Virus record (IMG/VR): IMGVR_UViG_3300025929_000040
Span: 1 to 29,886 of that record
Strand: one strand, 5' to 3'
Length of the DNA: 29,886 bases
From: a virus
How positions within the stretch are numbered: the first letter of the stretch is position 1; every line of letters starts with the position of its first letter. The position numbers and the translations under genes are program-made. Shown piece by piece: positions 8,815 to 15,720 of the stretch. The notes beneath the pieces are model-generated. The model made no database searches, had not been told where the DNA came from, and saw only the letters and a program-made list of their open reading frames with translations.

Positions 8815-9131
8815 TGGCTGACTACACCCTCGACCCCGCGGCCTTCCAGGAACACCTACTCAACGCGCCGTTCATGGTCGAAGAGATGCGGGGCCGCGCC
8901 GAACGCGGCGCCGAGTTCGCGCGGTCGATCGCGCCGGACGCCCCGCCTCTAGGCGAGGGTTACATCGCGTCGTTCGACGTCGACTCCGGCACGCACGGCG
9001 GGATCCACAAGGACCGCGCCTACGCGATCCTGTCGAATTCGGACGACGCTGCCCGGTTCCTCGAGTTCGGTACAGAGCGGACCGACGCTCAGCATGTGCT
9101 CGGTAAGGCGCTCGACGTGATGGGCGGCTGA
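8814..9131 (+). CDS. HK97 gp10-like head-tail connector/neck protein
   Basis: A 105-residue protein with the typical C-terminal pattern ARFLEFGTERTDAQHVLGKAL, a signature of the HK97 gp10-like / tail-completion group. The N-terminus contains RGRAERGAEFARSIAPDAPPLG, also usual in the family, followed by a beta section ASFDVDSG and a HKDRAYAILS turn. It joins the head connector to the tail. ATG 8814 overlaps the stop of the preceding gene (TGATG), so the connector genes form one tightly coupled operon. Confidence 0.82.
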   Translation: MADYTLDPAAFQEHLLNAPFMVEEMRGRAERGAEFARSIAPDAPPLGEGYIASFDVDSGTHGGIHKDRAYAILSNSDDAARFLEFGTERTDAQHVLGKALDVMGG

Positions 9132-9133
9132 CC

Positions 9134-9529
9134 GTGACCGCCCCGCTGACGGTCGACGTGACGGGCTGGCTCATCACCCGCCTCGCCGCCGCCCTGACCG
9201 CAACCGTCGACTCCGAAACGCCCGGCGACACCGTCGGGAACAGCAGTTGGGTTCCGTTCGTCCGAGTCGTGCGGATCGGCGGCCCGAACGACGGCTACAT
9301 CCTCGACATCCCCACCGTCGCGTTCCACTGCTTCGCCGCGTCGCAGCAGGCAGCGAACCAGCTCGGCTACACCGTCATCAGCACCGTCAACGCGCTCCGC
9401 GGTGCCGTGCATGACGGCGCGGTCATCACCCGCACGGCAACCCTGTCCGGCCCGTCATGGGCCGCCGTGGAGAACCAGAACCTGCGGCACACCGTCGTGC
9501 TGATGCAAATCCGAATCAAAACCGCCTGA
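9134..9529 (+). CDS. Tail terminator protein (probable)
   Basis: A 131-residue protein with a GTG start at 9134, two bases after the previous stop. The mix of an N-terminal amphipathic helix (TGWLITRLAAALTATV), central beta strands (VPFVRVVRIGG, DIPTVAFHCFA) and a helix with AANQLGYTVISTVNALRG matches the alpha/beta fold of tail terminators (lambda gpU-like / HK97 gp10-adjacent), which cap the tail tube and join it to the head. It lies between the neck gene and the tail tube gene, where terminators are found. No operon continuation follows: a hairpin and a new ribosome site separate the tail tube gene. Confidence 0.75.
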   Translation: MTAPLTVDVTGWLITRLAAALTATVDSETPGDTVGNSSWVPFVRVVRIGGPNDGYILDIPTVAFHCFAASQQAANQLGYTVISTVNALRGAVHDGAVITRTATLSGPSWAAVENQNLRHTVVLMQIRIKTA

Positions 9530-9564
9530 CCGTCCCACCCAAGTAGGCCCCTTCCGAATCCGGC

Positions 9565-9586
9565 TGGGGCATTTCTTCATGCCCCA
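9565..9586 (+). terminator. 8-bp perfect hairpin before the tail tube gene
   Basis: The arms TGGGGCAT (9565-9572) and ATGCCCCA (9579-9586) are perfectly complementary around a 6-nt loop TTCTTC. It lies between the connector operon and the tail tube start. No T-run follows. It could be a weak terminator of the connector transcript, or a 5' leader structure that stabilises or tunes the abundant tail tube mRNA. Confidence 0.5.
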
Positions 9587-9604
9587 ACACCGAAGGAGCA
9601 CCCC

Positions 9605-10477
9605 GTGAGCAAGACCAGCGCGAACATCAACGTCTTCAACGACCAGAACTACGCGGTGTGGTCGGCCATCGCCGGCACCGCCAACCCGAACAGCCTGCCG
9701 CCGACCAACCCTGGCGCGGCGTGGTACGAGACGGGCCTGCTGACCGCTGCGGGCATCACCGAGGCGCACACGGTCAACGAAACGAAGATCTACGACATGG
9801 CGGGGAAGTTGCAGCGCATCGCCCGCAACCAGGAGGAACGGCCGTTCACCTTCTCGGCGCTCGAGGGCAACAACGTGGTCGACTCGCTGCGGTTCCCGGG
9901 CACGTCGGACTCGAACGCTGGCGGTACCGGGGAAGTGCAGACGATCACGATCTCTGGCACCCCGACCGGCGGCACGTTCACTCCGGCGCTGTCCGGCTAC
10001 GCGTCGGTCGGCGCGCAGACGTACAACGTGACGACGTCGGCGTTGCAGACGGCGTTGCGGGCCGCGTGGAACATCCCCGTGACCGTCAGTGGCACGGCTG
10101 GCACGTCCTACGTCGTCACGTTCGTCGCCGCTGAGGGTGACGTGCCGCTGATGACCGTGACGTCGGCGCTCACCGGCGGCACGTCACCGACGGCGACGGT
10201 CGCAACGACCACGCCCGGCGTGACCGGGGTCAACACGCGCGCGGTCGCCGCCGGCACCGGCCGGAACCTCCGCGCCTGGTGCATCGACCTCGTCGACGGC
10301 AACCTGCACAAGCGGTACTACATCCCCAACGGGGAAGCGGTGTGGACCGGCACCACCACGTACAGCGGCGGTGCCGCAGCGGAGTATCAGTTCACGTTGC
10401 AGCCGTTCCCGGACGCCAACGGCAACTACTTCTACATCATGGACGACTCCGGCGCTGACGCCGAGTCGTTCGCGTAA
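9605..10477 (+). CDS. Major tail (tube) protein with an inserted Ig-like domain
   Basis: A 290-residue protein with ribosome site AAGGAG (9593-9598) before a GTG start at 9605. The tail tube core is split: residues 1-106 hold FNDQNYAVWSAIAGTANP and RNQEERPFTFSALEGNN, and residues 210-290 hold GTGRNLRAWCIDLVDGNLHK and PDANGNYFYIMDDSGADAE. Residues about 107-207 are a separate Thr/Gly/Val-rich beta domain starting EVQTITISGTPTGGTFTPAL and ending TGGTSPTATVATTTPGV, a module seen in many actinophage virion proteins. The core polymerises into the tail tube around the tape measure; the inserted domain should sit on the tail surface. A strong hairpin follows the stop. Confidence 0.88.
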   Translation: MSKTSANINVFNDQNYAVWSAIAGTANPNSLPPTNPGAAWYETGLLTAAGITEAHTVNETKIYDMAGKLQRIARNQEERPFTFSALEGNNVVDSLRFPGTSDSNAGGTGEVQTITISGTPTGGTFTPALSGYASVGAQTYNVTTSALQTALRAAWNIPVTVSGTAGTSYVVTFVAAEGDVPLMTVTSALTGGTSPTATVATTTPGVTGVNTRAVAAGTGRNLRAWCIDLVDGNLHKRYYIPNGEAVWTGTTTYSGGAAAEYQFTLQPFPDANGNYFYIMDDSGADAESFA

Positions 10478-10487
10478 CCCCTCGACG

Positions 10488-10528
10488 GGACGGAACGGCC
10501 TGCCTCGGAGCGTCAGGCCGTTCCGTCC
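10488..10528 (+). terminator. 15-bp perfect hairpin terminator after the tail tube gene
   Basis: GGACGGAACGGCCTG (10488-10502) pairs perfectly with CAGGCCGTTCCGTCC (10514-10528) around an 11-nt loop, followed by TCTTC. It begins 10 bases after the tail tube stop. A terminator here would keep tail tube mRNA in excess over the chaperone and tape measure, as is usual in siphophages; read-through would supply the downstream genes. Confidence 0.75.
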
Positions 10529-10533
10529 TCTTC

Positions 10534-10567
10534 ACGCTCCGAACGCTCCCGCCTGGAAGGACGCTCC
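10534..10567 (+). repeat. Three ACGCTCC repeats complementary to the terminator loop
   Basis: ACGCTCC occurs at 10534-10540, 10543-10549 and 10561-10567, the last copy abutting the ATG of the next gene at 10568. The loop of the preceding hairpin contains CGGAGCGT (10506-10513), which can pair with ACGCTCCG at 10534-10541 (8 bp) and with the other copies (7 bp). The ribosome site AAGGA (10557-10561) runs into the third copy. Loop pairing would make a pseudoknot and could affect termination or translation of the chaperone gene. Confidence 0.6.
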
Positions 10568-10918
10568 ATGCCTGCACAACCCCGCAAGCCCGCACAGAAG
10601 AAGCCAACTGCGGCGGTCGCCGCGCGCCGTGAGGTCCGGGGCGAAGGTGGCGCCGTGGAGCCGCTGTCGGTGAAGTTCCGCGGCGACACGTTCGACATTC
10701 CCCGCGACCGGCTCGGCTCGGCCCGCGTCTACATGCGGCAGCAGCACCTTCGCCGTTTCCGCACGGTGGAGAGCGAAGTCGAGTTGCTGTTCGAGGTACT
10801 CGGGCAGGCCGACTCGGGCCGGTTCATCGCCCTCTGCGAGCCGGGCGACTCCATCGACGGAGCGGCCACGGAGTTCTTCGCCGCGTTGAACAAGGCCAGC
10901 AACGTCCCAAACTCCTGA
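10568..10918 (+). CDS. Tail assembly chaperone, short form (gpG-like)
   Basis: A 116-residue protein with ribosome site AAGGA and ATG at 10568. The first 30 residues are basic and Ala/Pro/Lys-rich; the rest is helical (YMRQQHLRRFRTVESEVELLFEVLG, then AATEFFAALNKASN). It sits between tail tube and tape measure, the invariant place of the lambda G/GT-type chaperones that coat the tape measure before tube polymerisation. Its last codons contain a canonical slippery heptamer, so a fraction of ribosomes is expected to continue in the -1 frame and make a 250-residue fusion with the next frame. The reverse-strand lipoprotein gene lies between this pair and the tape measure gene. Confidence 0.85.
   Translation: MPAQPRKPAQKKPTAAVAARREVRGEGGAVEPLSVKFRGDTFDIPRDRLGSARVYMRQQHLRRFRTVESEVELLFEVLGQADSGRFIALCEPGDSIDGAATEFFAALNKASNVPNS
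10906..10912 (+). promoter_or_regulatory. Programmed -1 frameshift site CCCAAAC
   Basis: In the reading frame of the short chaperone the bases read C CCA AAC, exactly the X XXY YYZ pattern, two codons before the TGA at 10916-10918. Slipping back one base puts ribosomes into the open frame that runs to 11319. The direction (-1), position near the 3' end and gene context are all as in lambda G-GT. Confidence 0.88.
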
Positions 10919-11319
10919 GCCTCGTGGCGCTCGTCGTCGAGTACCACGAGGAACTAGAGATCGACCTTCTCGGCCAGGGCGTTGATCTGCTCGACTTCTG
11001 GCGCGGCACGCTCACGCCGCGCCGGCTGGATCTGCTGGTGAAACACCTACCGCCCGGGTCCGCGACGTTGCAGGCGATGGACCCCGACATTGCCCGGGTG
11101 GCGGCGTGGGGACCGACGAACGAGCAGCTCGCCGACCTGTACGACGTGACAGTCGTAGCGGGCCGGTTGACAGCCAAGGGCGGCGGCGCGCTCCCGCCGT
11201 ACCCGCGTCCCGCCGACGCGTTGCACGCGAAGCGCATGGAACAGGCCCGCTACGCGGCGCTGGAAGCGCAGCGAGAGCGGGCGCGGGCTCGCCTAGCCGC
11301 CGATATGGATCTTCGGTGA
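10912..11319 (+). CDS. Tail assembly chaperone, frameshift extension (gpT-like part)
   Basis: This is the downstream frame of the G-GT pair. After slipping at 10906-10912 translation continues LLSLVALVVEYHEELEIDLL and ends at TGA 11317-11319, adding 135 residues to give a fusion of about 250 aa. Independent initiation at the GTG 10924 would give a 131-residue protein, but no ribosome site precedes it and the frameshift is the usual mode. The segment includes DLLDFWRGTLTPRRLDLLVKH, typical of this family, where it contacts the tail tube protein, and an Arg/Ala-rich C-terminus. Its end overlaps the 3' end of the reverse-strand lipoprotein gene by 27 bases. Confidence 0.82.
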   Translation, partial: LLSLVALVVEYHEELEIDLLGQGVDLLDFWRGTLTPRRLDLLVKHLPPGSATLQAMDPDIARVAAWGPTNEQLADLYDVTVVAGRLTAKGGGALPPYPRPADALHAKRMEQARYAALEAQRERARARLAADMDLR

Positions 11320-11715
11320 CGCCATCTCGGCTTCCGGCATCTTCACGGTGCCGCGGTGCGTGACGGTGACGCCGTAGAACTTCTTTCCGGCTGGCACGGA
11401 TGCGGTGAACGTGAAATCGCAGTCGTGAGGCACTCCGGTGGTCACGGTCGGTGTCTGTCCGGCGGATAGGGCGGCGATGGTGAGCGTCTTGCCGCTGTCG
11501 TCGGAGATCACGACCTGACCGCCCTGCGTGACGTCGCTGTACCCGCCGACCCCGGCGCAGTCGTGCGTCCCGGTCAGTAGCGCGTTGAGCGTCGATTGCG
11601 GGTCGGTCAGCACCACCGTCCCCCGCACGGCGATAGGCGGTGCGGCCTTCGCCCTGCCGCTCGAGGAACAGCCGGCCAGGACAGCCACGCAAAGCAAGAT
11701 CGCCGCCATTTTCAT
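11293..11715 (-). CDS. Reverse-strand lipoprotein (moron)
   Basis: A 140-residue secreted lipoprotein encoded against the tail operon between chaperone and tape measure. It has a short signal peptide MKMAAILLCVAVLAGC with lipobox LAGC (lipidated C16), a Ser/Ala linker, and a beta-rich domain with two further cysteines (C53 in HDCAGVGGYSD and C99 in PHDCDFTF) placed to form a disulfide. The domain pattern (GTVVLTD, CAGxGGYSDV, SDDSGKTL, CDFTFTASVP, HRGTVKM) resembles small lipoproteins of actinobacteria and their phages, function unknown. The start at 11715 is the only one giving a complete signal peptide. Orientation and export suggest expression from the prophage, with superinfection exclusion or altered host surface as possible roles (inference). 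Confidence 0.85.
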   Translation of the reverse strand: MKMAAILLCVAVLAGCSSSGRAKAAPPIAVRGTVVLTDPQSTLNALLTGTHDCAGVGGYSDVTQGGQVVISDDSGKTLTIAALSAGQTPTVTTGVPHDCDFTFTASVPAGKKFYGVTVTHRGTVKMPEAEMASPKIHIGG

Positions 11716-11722
11716 GGCGCGA

Positions 11723-11751
11723 ATCGTAGACCGACACGGAAAGGAGGTCAC
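11723..11751 (-). promoter_or_regulatory. Predicted leaderless promoter of the lipoprotein gene
   Basis: On the minus strand GTGACC (11746-11751) is followed by a 17-nt spacer and TACGAT (11723-11728); seven bases later comes the ATG at 11715. Transcription would start at or next to the start codon, giving a leaderless mRNA. The -35 overlaps the AAAGGAGGTCACG ribosome site of the tape measure gene on the other strand. Confidence 0.5.
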
Positions 11752-11756
11752 GCCTG

Positions 11757-14700
11757 ATGTCAGACGGCGTGATCGGTTCCGTCGGTGTTGCGGTCGTCCC
11801 TGACGCTCGTGCGTTCTGGGAACGGTTCCGGGCTCAGACTGAGGGTGGCGCGGCTGAGGCTGGCCGTCGTGCCGGTGAGGATTGGCGGCGCGGCTTCGAT
11901 GAAGCGACTCGCGGCGCTGGCCCGTCCGGGCGCGGCGGCGCACCGTCATCTGGCGGCTCGCCTTCGTCCTCGTCGTCCTCGAATGGTGGCGGTGGTGGCC
12001 CGCTGGCTGGGCTCATCAGCGCGGCGATCACTCTCGCCCCCGCCCTCGTGCCCCTCGGCGCGGCGGCGGCGGCGGCCGGTTCGGAGTTCGCCGTCCTCGG
12101 CGCCACGGCCGCGCTCGCCGTCAAGGGCATACAGGCCGAGATGGCGTCGGGCACCCCAACTGGCGCTGCCTATTCGACGCTGCTCAAGGGGCTGAAGGCA
12201 GACCTCAGCGGCCTTGAATCGACCGCGGCTCACGGTGTTCTCGGCGGCTTTGAGCAGTCCGTCGTCAAACTGCGGGGGGATCTCCCCGAGCTGAACTCGG
12301 TCATCGCCGAGCAGTCGACTCTCCTGGGTGACACGGTTTCGCATCTGACCGGTGGGCTCATCGGTGGATTCAAGACGTTCGGTCCACTGCTGAGCCAAGT
12401 AGGCGGGTCCGTAGATCGCATCGCGGCGCACTTCGAGTCGTGGGCCACCGGGCCGGGTGGGGCGAAGTTCTCCAGCGCACTGTCGTCGGACTACGCCAAG
12501 GTCGCACCGATCATCGACGACTTGGCGCACACCATCGCCCGAGTCGTCGCGGCGTCGAACGGTGTCGGGCTCGGGATCCTGTCCGAACTCGGGGTGCTCG
12601 CCCGCGTGCTCGACACCTTCCCCACGCCGGTCCTGACAGCGATCGTCGCCGGGTTCGTCGGATTCCGCACCATCAACAGCATCAACGGCGTGCTGACCGG
12701 GCTCTCCGGAAACATGTCCCTGCTGGGCACGCGGGCCACCGCTTCCGCGGCGGCCGTGACGGCGGCGAACCTCCAAATTGAGGCCAGCGTCGCGCAGACG
12801 GCCGCCGAGGTTGCCACTGCCCAAGCGGCCGAAGCGGCGGCAGTAGCACAGGCGCAGGCCGAGATCGCGGAGGCTCTCGCCGGTACCGGATCGGTACTGG
12901 AAAGCGGGGCGGCCATTGCCGCACAGACGGCAGCCGAAGAGGCAACGTCGTTCCAGGTAGCTGCCGAAGCGGCCATCGCCGCTGCCGCGGAAATCTCGGC
13001 AGCGGCAGACGCTGCCGCCGTCGAATCTGCTACAGCCGGCGCCGCGGCCTCTGCTAGTTGGTCCGCGATGCTAGGCCCCGTCGGCATCGGAGTGGGGCTG
13101 CTAGCCATATTCGGCCTCTCCATGCTGACCACGTCGGACGACACGAACAAGGCGGCGGGGTCGCTACAGACCTTCACGTCCGCGCTGGAGCAGTCGCAGG
13201 GCGTCATCAACGACACGGTCCGCGCGAACCTCGCGAACACGCTGACCAAGGCGATCAACCCGGACGAACTCAAGAAAACCGGCCTGACGATCAAGGATCT
13301 CACGGACGACATTCTCGGCGTGCCGGCGGCGGTGGCGAAGTACAACAACATCCCGCTCGGGAAGTTCAGCAACGGGCTCATCACCGACATACACAACGTT
13401 CGCAAGGCGTTCGCTGATGCGCAGACGGCGGCAGAGACGGAAGCCCAGGCGCTGACCGGCGTCGGCGCGGCCACCGCCGCGACCTCAGTGCAACTCAGCG
13501 AAGGCAACACGGCGATCCGCGGCTACGTCGCAGCGATGGACACGTTCAACAAGTCCACCGACACCGCGGCCGACCGGGGGAAGTTGATCGGGTCGGTTCT
13601 GGTCGCCGCGAACGGTGACGCGCTGTCTTACGTGGCGTCGATGACCGCTGCCGCCGGTGCCGGGCGCGCCCTGTCGGACGCGTTCACGTCCGATCGGCAG
13701 AAGATCCAGGATCTTCGGCAGCAGATCGCGCAACTGACCGGGCAGCACGGCTCGGCCGCGACATCTTCGGGTGTGTTGGCGGCGCAGATCAACAAGACCG
13801 GTGCCGCTATCGCAGCGAACAAGACACGGGTCGAGCAGTTGCAGAATTCGATCGACACGGGGACGTTGTCGTCGAAGCAGCTTGCGTCGGCGCAGTCCGC
13901 GTTGGCGAACGCGGAAGCGTCGGGCGGGGTCAAGACCGCGACCCTGGCCGCGCAGCGCGCGAAGCTCAACTCGGCTCTCGGCGGCGGGACGGTGAATGTC
14001 GCGCAGTTGACGAAGCTCCAGCAGGAGTTGGCGAAGGCTTACGAGGACAGCGAACTCGCCGCGATCAATCTCAATAAGGGAACGATCGACTACACCAAGG
14101 GTGGCGCACCTGCCCTGGTGGGGCAGTTGCAGGCGATCCAGACCGCCTCGGAGAACGCCGCCGCAGCCGTCTACCAGCACGAACTCAGCCAAAAGGGCGG
14201 GACGAAGGCCGCCGACGACGCGTTCAACGTCTACAAGAACGAGACGCGAGGCGCGCTGATAGACCAGGCGAAGCAGCTCGGGCTCACCGTCCCGCAGGCG
14301 AAGAAGCTTGCTGACCAGTACTTCGGGCTCAAGAACTCCGGCGACATCAAGAAGAAGATCGAACTGATTGGTGAGGACAAGGTCGTCGATGCCTTGAAGG
14401 GCATCCTCCAGGATCTCGACATTCTCATCGGTAAGACGACTGTGCTCGACTTGGCGATTGCGAAGGCGAACGCGAACGCGCCGAAGAACCTTGGCAGCCC
14501 TGGTGCGGTGTTGCACCAGTCGGCTGGTGGATTCATCTCCGGGCCGGGGAGCGGGACGTCGGATTCGATCCCGGCTCGCCTGTCCAACGGCGAGTTCGTC
14601 GTCAACGCCGCCGCGACCGCGCGGAACCGGCCGGCGCTCGAGGCGATGAACGGCGGCGTCCAGGCTTTCCGTGACGGCGGTATCGCCACCGTCGTGCCGT

Positions 14701-14810
14701 CCCGGTCGATCTCGCAGACGAACAACTACTACTACCCGGTGCCGGAGCGGGTCACGTCCAGCCCAACAGCGCACCGCGCGGCAGCGTCGAAACTCGGCAG
14801 GCTCGGATGA
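11757..14810 (+). CDS. Tape measure protein
   Basis: The longest gene of the window, 1017 residues, with a strong ribosome site (AAAGGAGG) before ATG 11757. It shows the usual build: helical N-terminus, a Ser/Gly linker at about 60-82, hydrophobic segments (about 83-125, 285-305 and 438-459, the last reading LGPVGIGVGLLAIFGLSML), a very Ala-rich helical region at about 340-435, long coiled-coil stretches, and a C-terminal GGFISGPGSGTSDSIPARLS / NGEFVVNAAATARNRP motif found in many tape measures of actinophages. The protein sets tail length; by the rule of about 0.15 nm per residue the tail would be roughly 150 nm. No peptidase or lysozyme domain is visible. Confidence 0.93.
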   Translation: MSDGVIGSVGVAVVPDARAFWERFRAQTEGGAAEAGRRAGEDWRRGFDEATRGAGPSGRGGAPSSGGSPSSSSSSNGGGGGPLAGLISAAITLAPALVPLGAAAAAAGSEFAVLGATAALAVKGIQAEMASGTPTGAAYSTLLKGLKADLSGLESTAAHGVLGGFEQSVVKLRGDLPELNSVIAEQSTLLGDTVSHLTGGLIGGFKTFGPLLSQVGGSVDRIAAHFESWATGPGGAKFSSALSSDYAKVAPIIDDLAHTIARVVAASNGVGLGILSELGVLARVLDTFPTPVLTAIVAGFVGFRTINSINGVLTGLSGNMSLLGTRATASAAAVTAANLQIEASVAQTAAEVATAQAAEAAAVAQAQAEIAEALAGTGSVLESGAAIAAQTAAEEATSFQVAAEAAIAAAAEISAAADAAAVESATAGAAASASWSAMLGPVGIGVGLLAIFGLSMLTTSDDTNKAAGSLQTFTSALEQSQGVINDTVRANLANTLTKAINPDELKKTGLTIKDLTDDILGVPAAVAKYNNIPLGKFSNGLITDIHNVRKAFADAQTAAETEAQALTGVGAATAATSVQLSEGNTAIRGYVAAMDTFNKSTDTAADRGKLIGSVLVAANGDALSYVASMTAAAGAGRALSDAFTSDRQKIQDLRQQIAQLTGQHGSAATSSGVLAAQINKTGAAIAANKTRVEQLQNSIDTGTLSSKQLASAQSALANAEASGGVKTATLAAQRAKLNSALGGGTVNVAQLTKLQQELAKAYEDSELAAINLNKGTIDYTKGGAPALVGQLQAIQTASENAAAAVYQHELSQKGGTKAADDAFNVYKNETRGALIDQAKQLGLTVPQAKKLADQYFGLKNSGDIKKKIELIGEDKVVDALKGILQDLDILIGKTTVLDLAIAKANANAPKNLGSPGAVLHQSAGGFISGPGSGTSDSIPARLSNGEFVVNAAATARNRPALEAMNGGVQAFRDGGIATVVPSRSISQTNNYYYPVPERVTSSPTAHRAAASKLGRLG

Positions 14811-15262
14811 CGTCGCCGAAGACGCTGATCGTGCAGAGCGTCGACCTGAGCACCATAACGGGCGTCACGATCACCGACATGAACTGGCTCGCCGTGTATG
14901 CGGCGGGGGTGCGGAAGGGCAACCACGACGACCCGCAGGACGCGCAGGGGCTTCTCGGTGCCTACCTGCCGCTGACGGCCTACAACTTCACCGTGCCCGT
15001 GGCGGTGACGGGCACCGACGAGGCGGACCTTGAGGCGAACCTCGACGCGCTCGGCGCGGTCGTGATCGGCAACAACGGGCTCGTCACGCTCGCCCGCCGG
15101 CGCGCTGCGGTCGGCGGCGGCTACACCACCAACACCGCTCACGGCGCGTTCAACGGCTTCGCCAATTTCAGTTCACCCGGCCTGCTCGACATCGAGGTCG
15201 ACCTGCAATTCACCAATCTCGACGGTGGCTGGTGGAACGGCTCCGCCTGGCTCGTCCCATGA
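14807..15262 (+). CDS. Distal tail / minor tail protein (Dit-like, small)
   Basis: A 151-residue protein overlapping the tape measure stop in an ATGA arrangement. It resembles the N-terminal ring domain of distal tail proteins: an N-terminal strand TLIVQSVDLSTITGVTITDM, a central PLTAYNFTVPVAVTGTDEAD with a helix EANLDALGAVV, and a C-terminal strand LDIEVDLQFTNLDGGWWNG. Dit proteins form the ring joining tail tube to hub. It is shorter than most Dit proteins, lacking a C-terminal galectin-like domain. Assignment rests on position right after the tape measure and this partial pattern. Confidence 0.7.
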   Translation: MTSPKTLIVQSVDLSTITGVTITDMNWLAVYAAGVRKGNHDDPQDAQGLLGAYLPLTAYNFTVPVAVTGTDEADLEANLDALGAVVIGNNGLVTLARRRAAVGGGYTTNTAHGAFNGFANFSSPGLLDIEVDLQFTNLDGGWWNGSAWLVP

Positions 15263-15275
15263 TCTCGGAGGCGTC

Positions 15276-15719
15276 GTGACCAGCTCGCACACCTACACGA
15301 AGATGTACCTGTCGCTGGGGACCAAAAAGATCGACTTCACGGCCGACACGTTCAAGGTGATGCTCCTGTCGGCCTACACCGTCGGGTCGACTCAGGACAC
15401 GGCGCAGTTCGTCGCCGACGTGAAAGCGGTCGCCACCGAAACGTCAGGGTCCGGCTACACAGCCGGCGGATACACGCTGGCGGGGAAGTCGTTCACCGAG
15501 TCGGGGCACGTCTACACCTTCACCAACAGCGCCGACCCGTCCTGGGCGACGTCGACCATCAGCGCGGCCTACGCCCTGTTCTACGACGCCACCCCGGGCA
15601 GCGACGCGACGAACCCGGTGTTGTGCTTCTGGGATCTCGGTGGGACGCAGACAACCGCAGGGACGACGTTCACGCTCGCCCTAGATGCTGGTGGCATCGT
15701 CACGCTGACCGGGAGTTAG
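15276..15719 (+). CDS. Minor tail protein (beta-rich)
   Basis: A 147-residue protein. The GTG at 15276 behind GGAGG (15267-15271) is chosen over an upstream ATG at 15225 that would overlap the previous gene. Sequence elements TKMYLSLGTKKIDFTADTFK, VMLLSAYTVG, SGSGYTAGGYTL, AAYALFYDATPG and FTLALDAGGIVTLTG correspond to a small beta-sandwich module widespread in actinophage tail-tip and fibre proteins. It probably decorates the tail tip; receptor or scaffold role is not determinable from sequence. Confidence 0.75.
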   Translation: MTSSHTYTKMYLSLGTKKIDFTADTFKVMLLSAYTVGSTQDTAQFVADVKAVATETSGSGYTAGGYTLAGKSFTESGHVYTFTNSADPSWATSTISAAYALFYDATPGSDATNPVLCFWDLGGTQTTAGTTFTLALDAGGIVTLTGS

Positions 15720-15720
15720 C

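Noticed and set aside
11757-11949. Extension of the reverse lipoprotein upstream to 11949
   Set aside because: The extra 78 residues are Arg/His/Pro-rich mirror sequence of the tape measure gene, and the signal peptide begins precisely at 11715.
13485-14774. 429-codon minus-strand frame inside the tape measure gene
   Set aside because: It is an Arg/Leu/Val-rich mirror reading of the tape measure coding sequence, not a gene.
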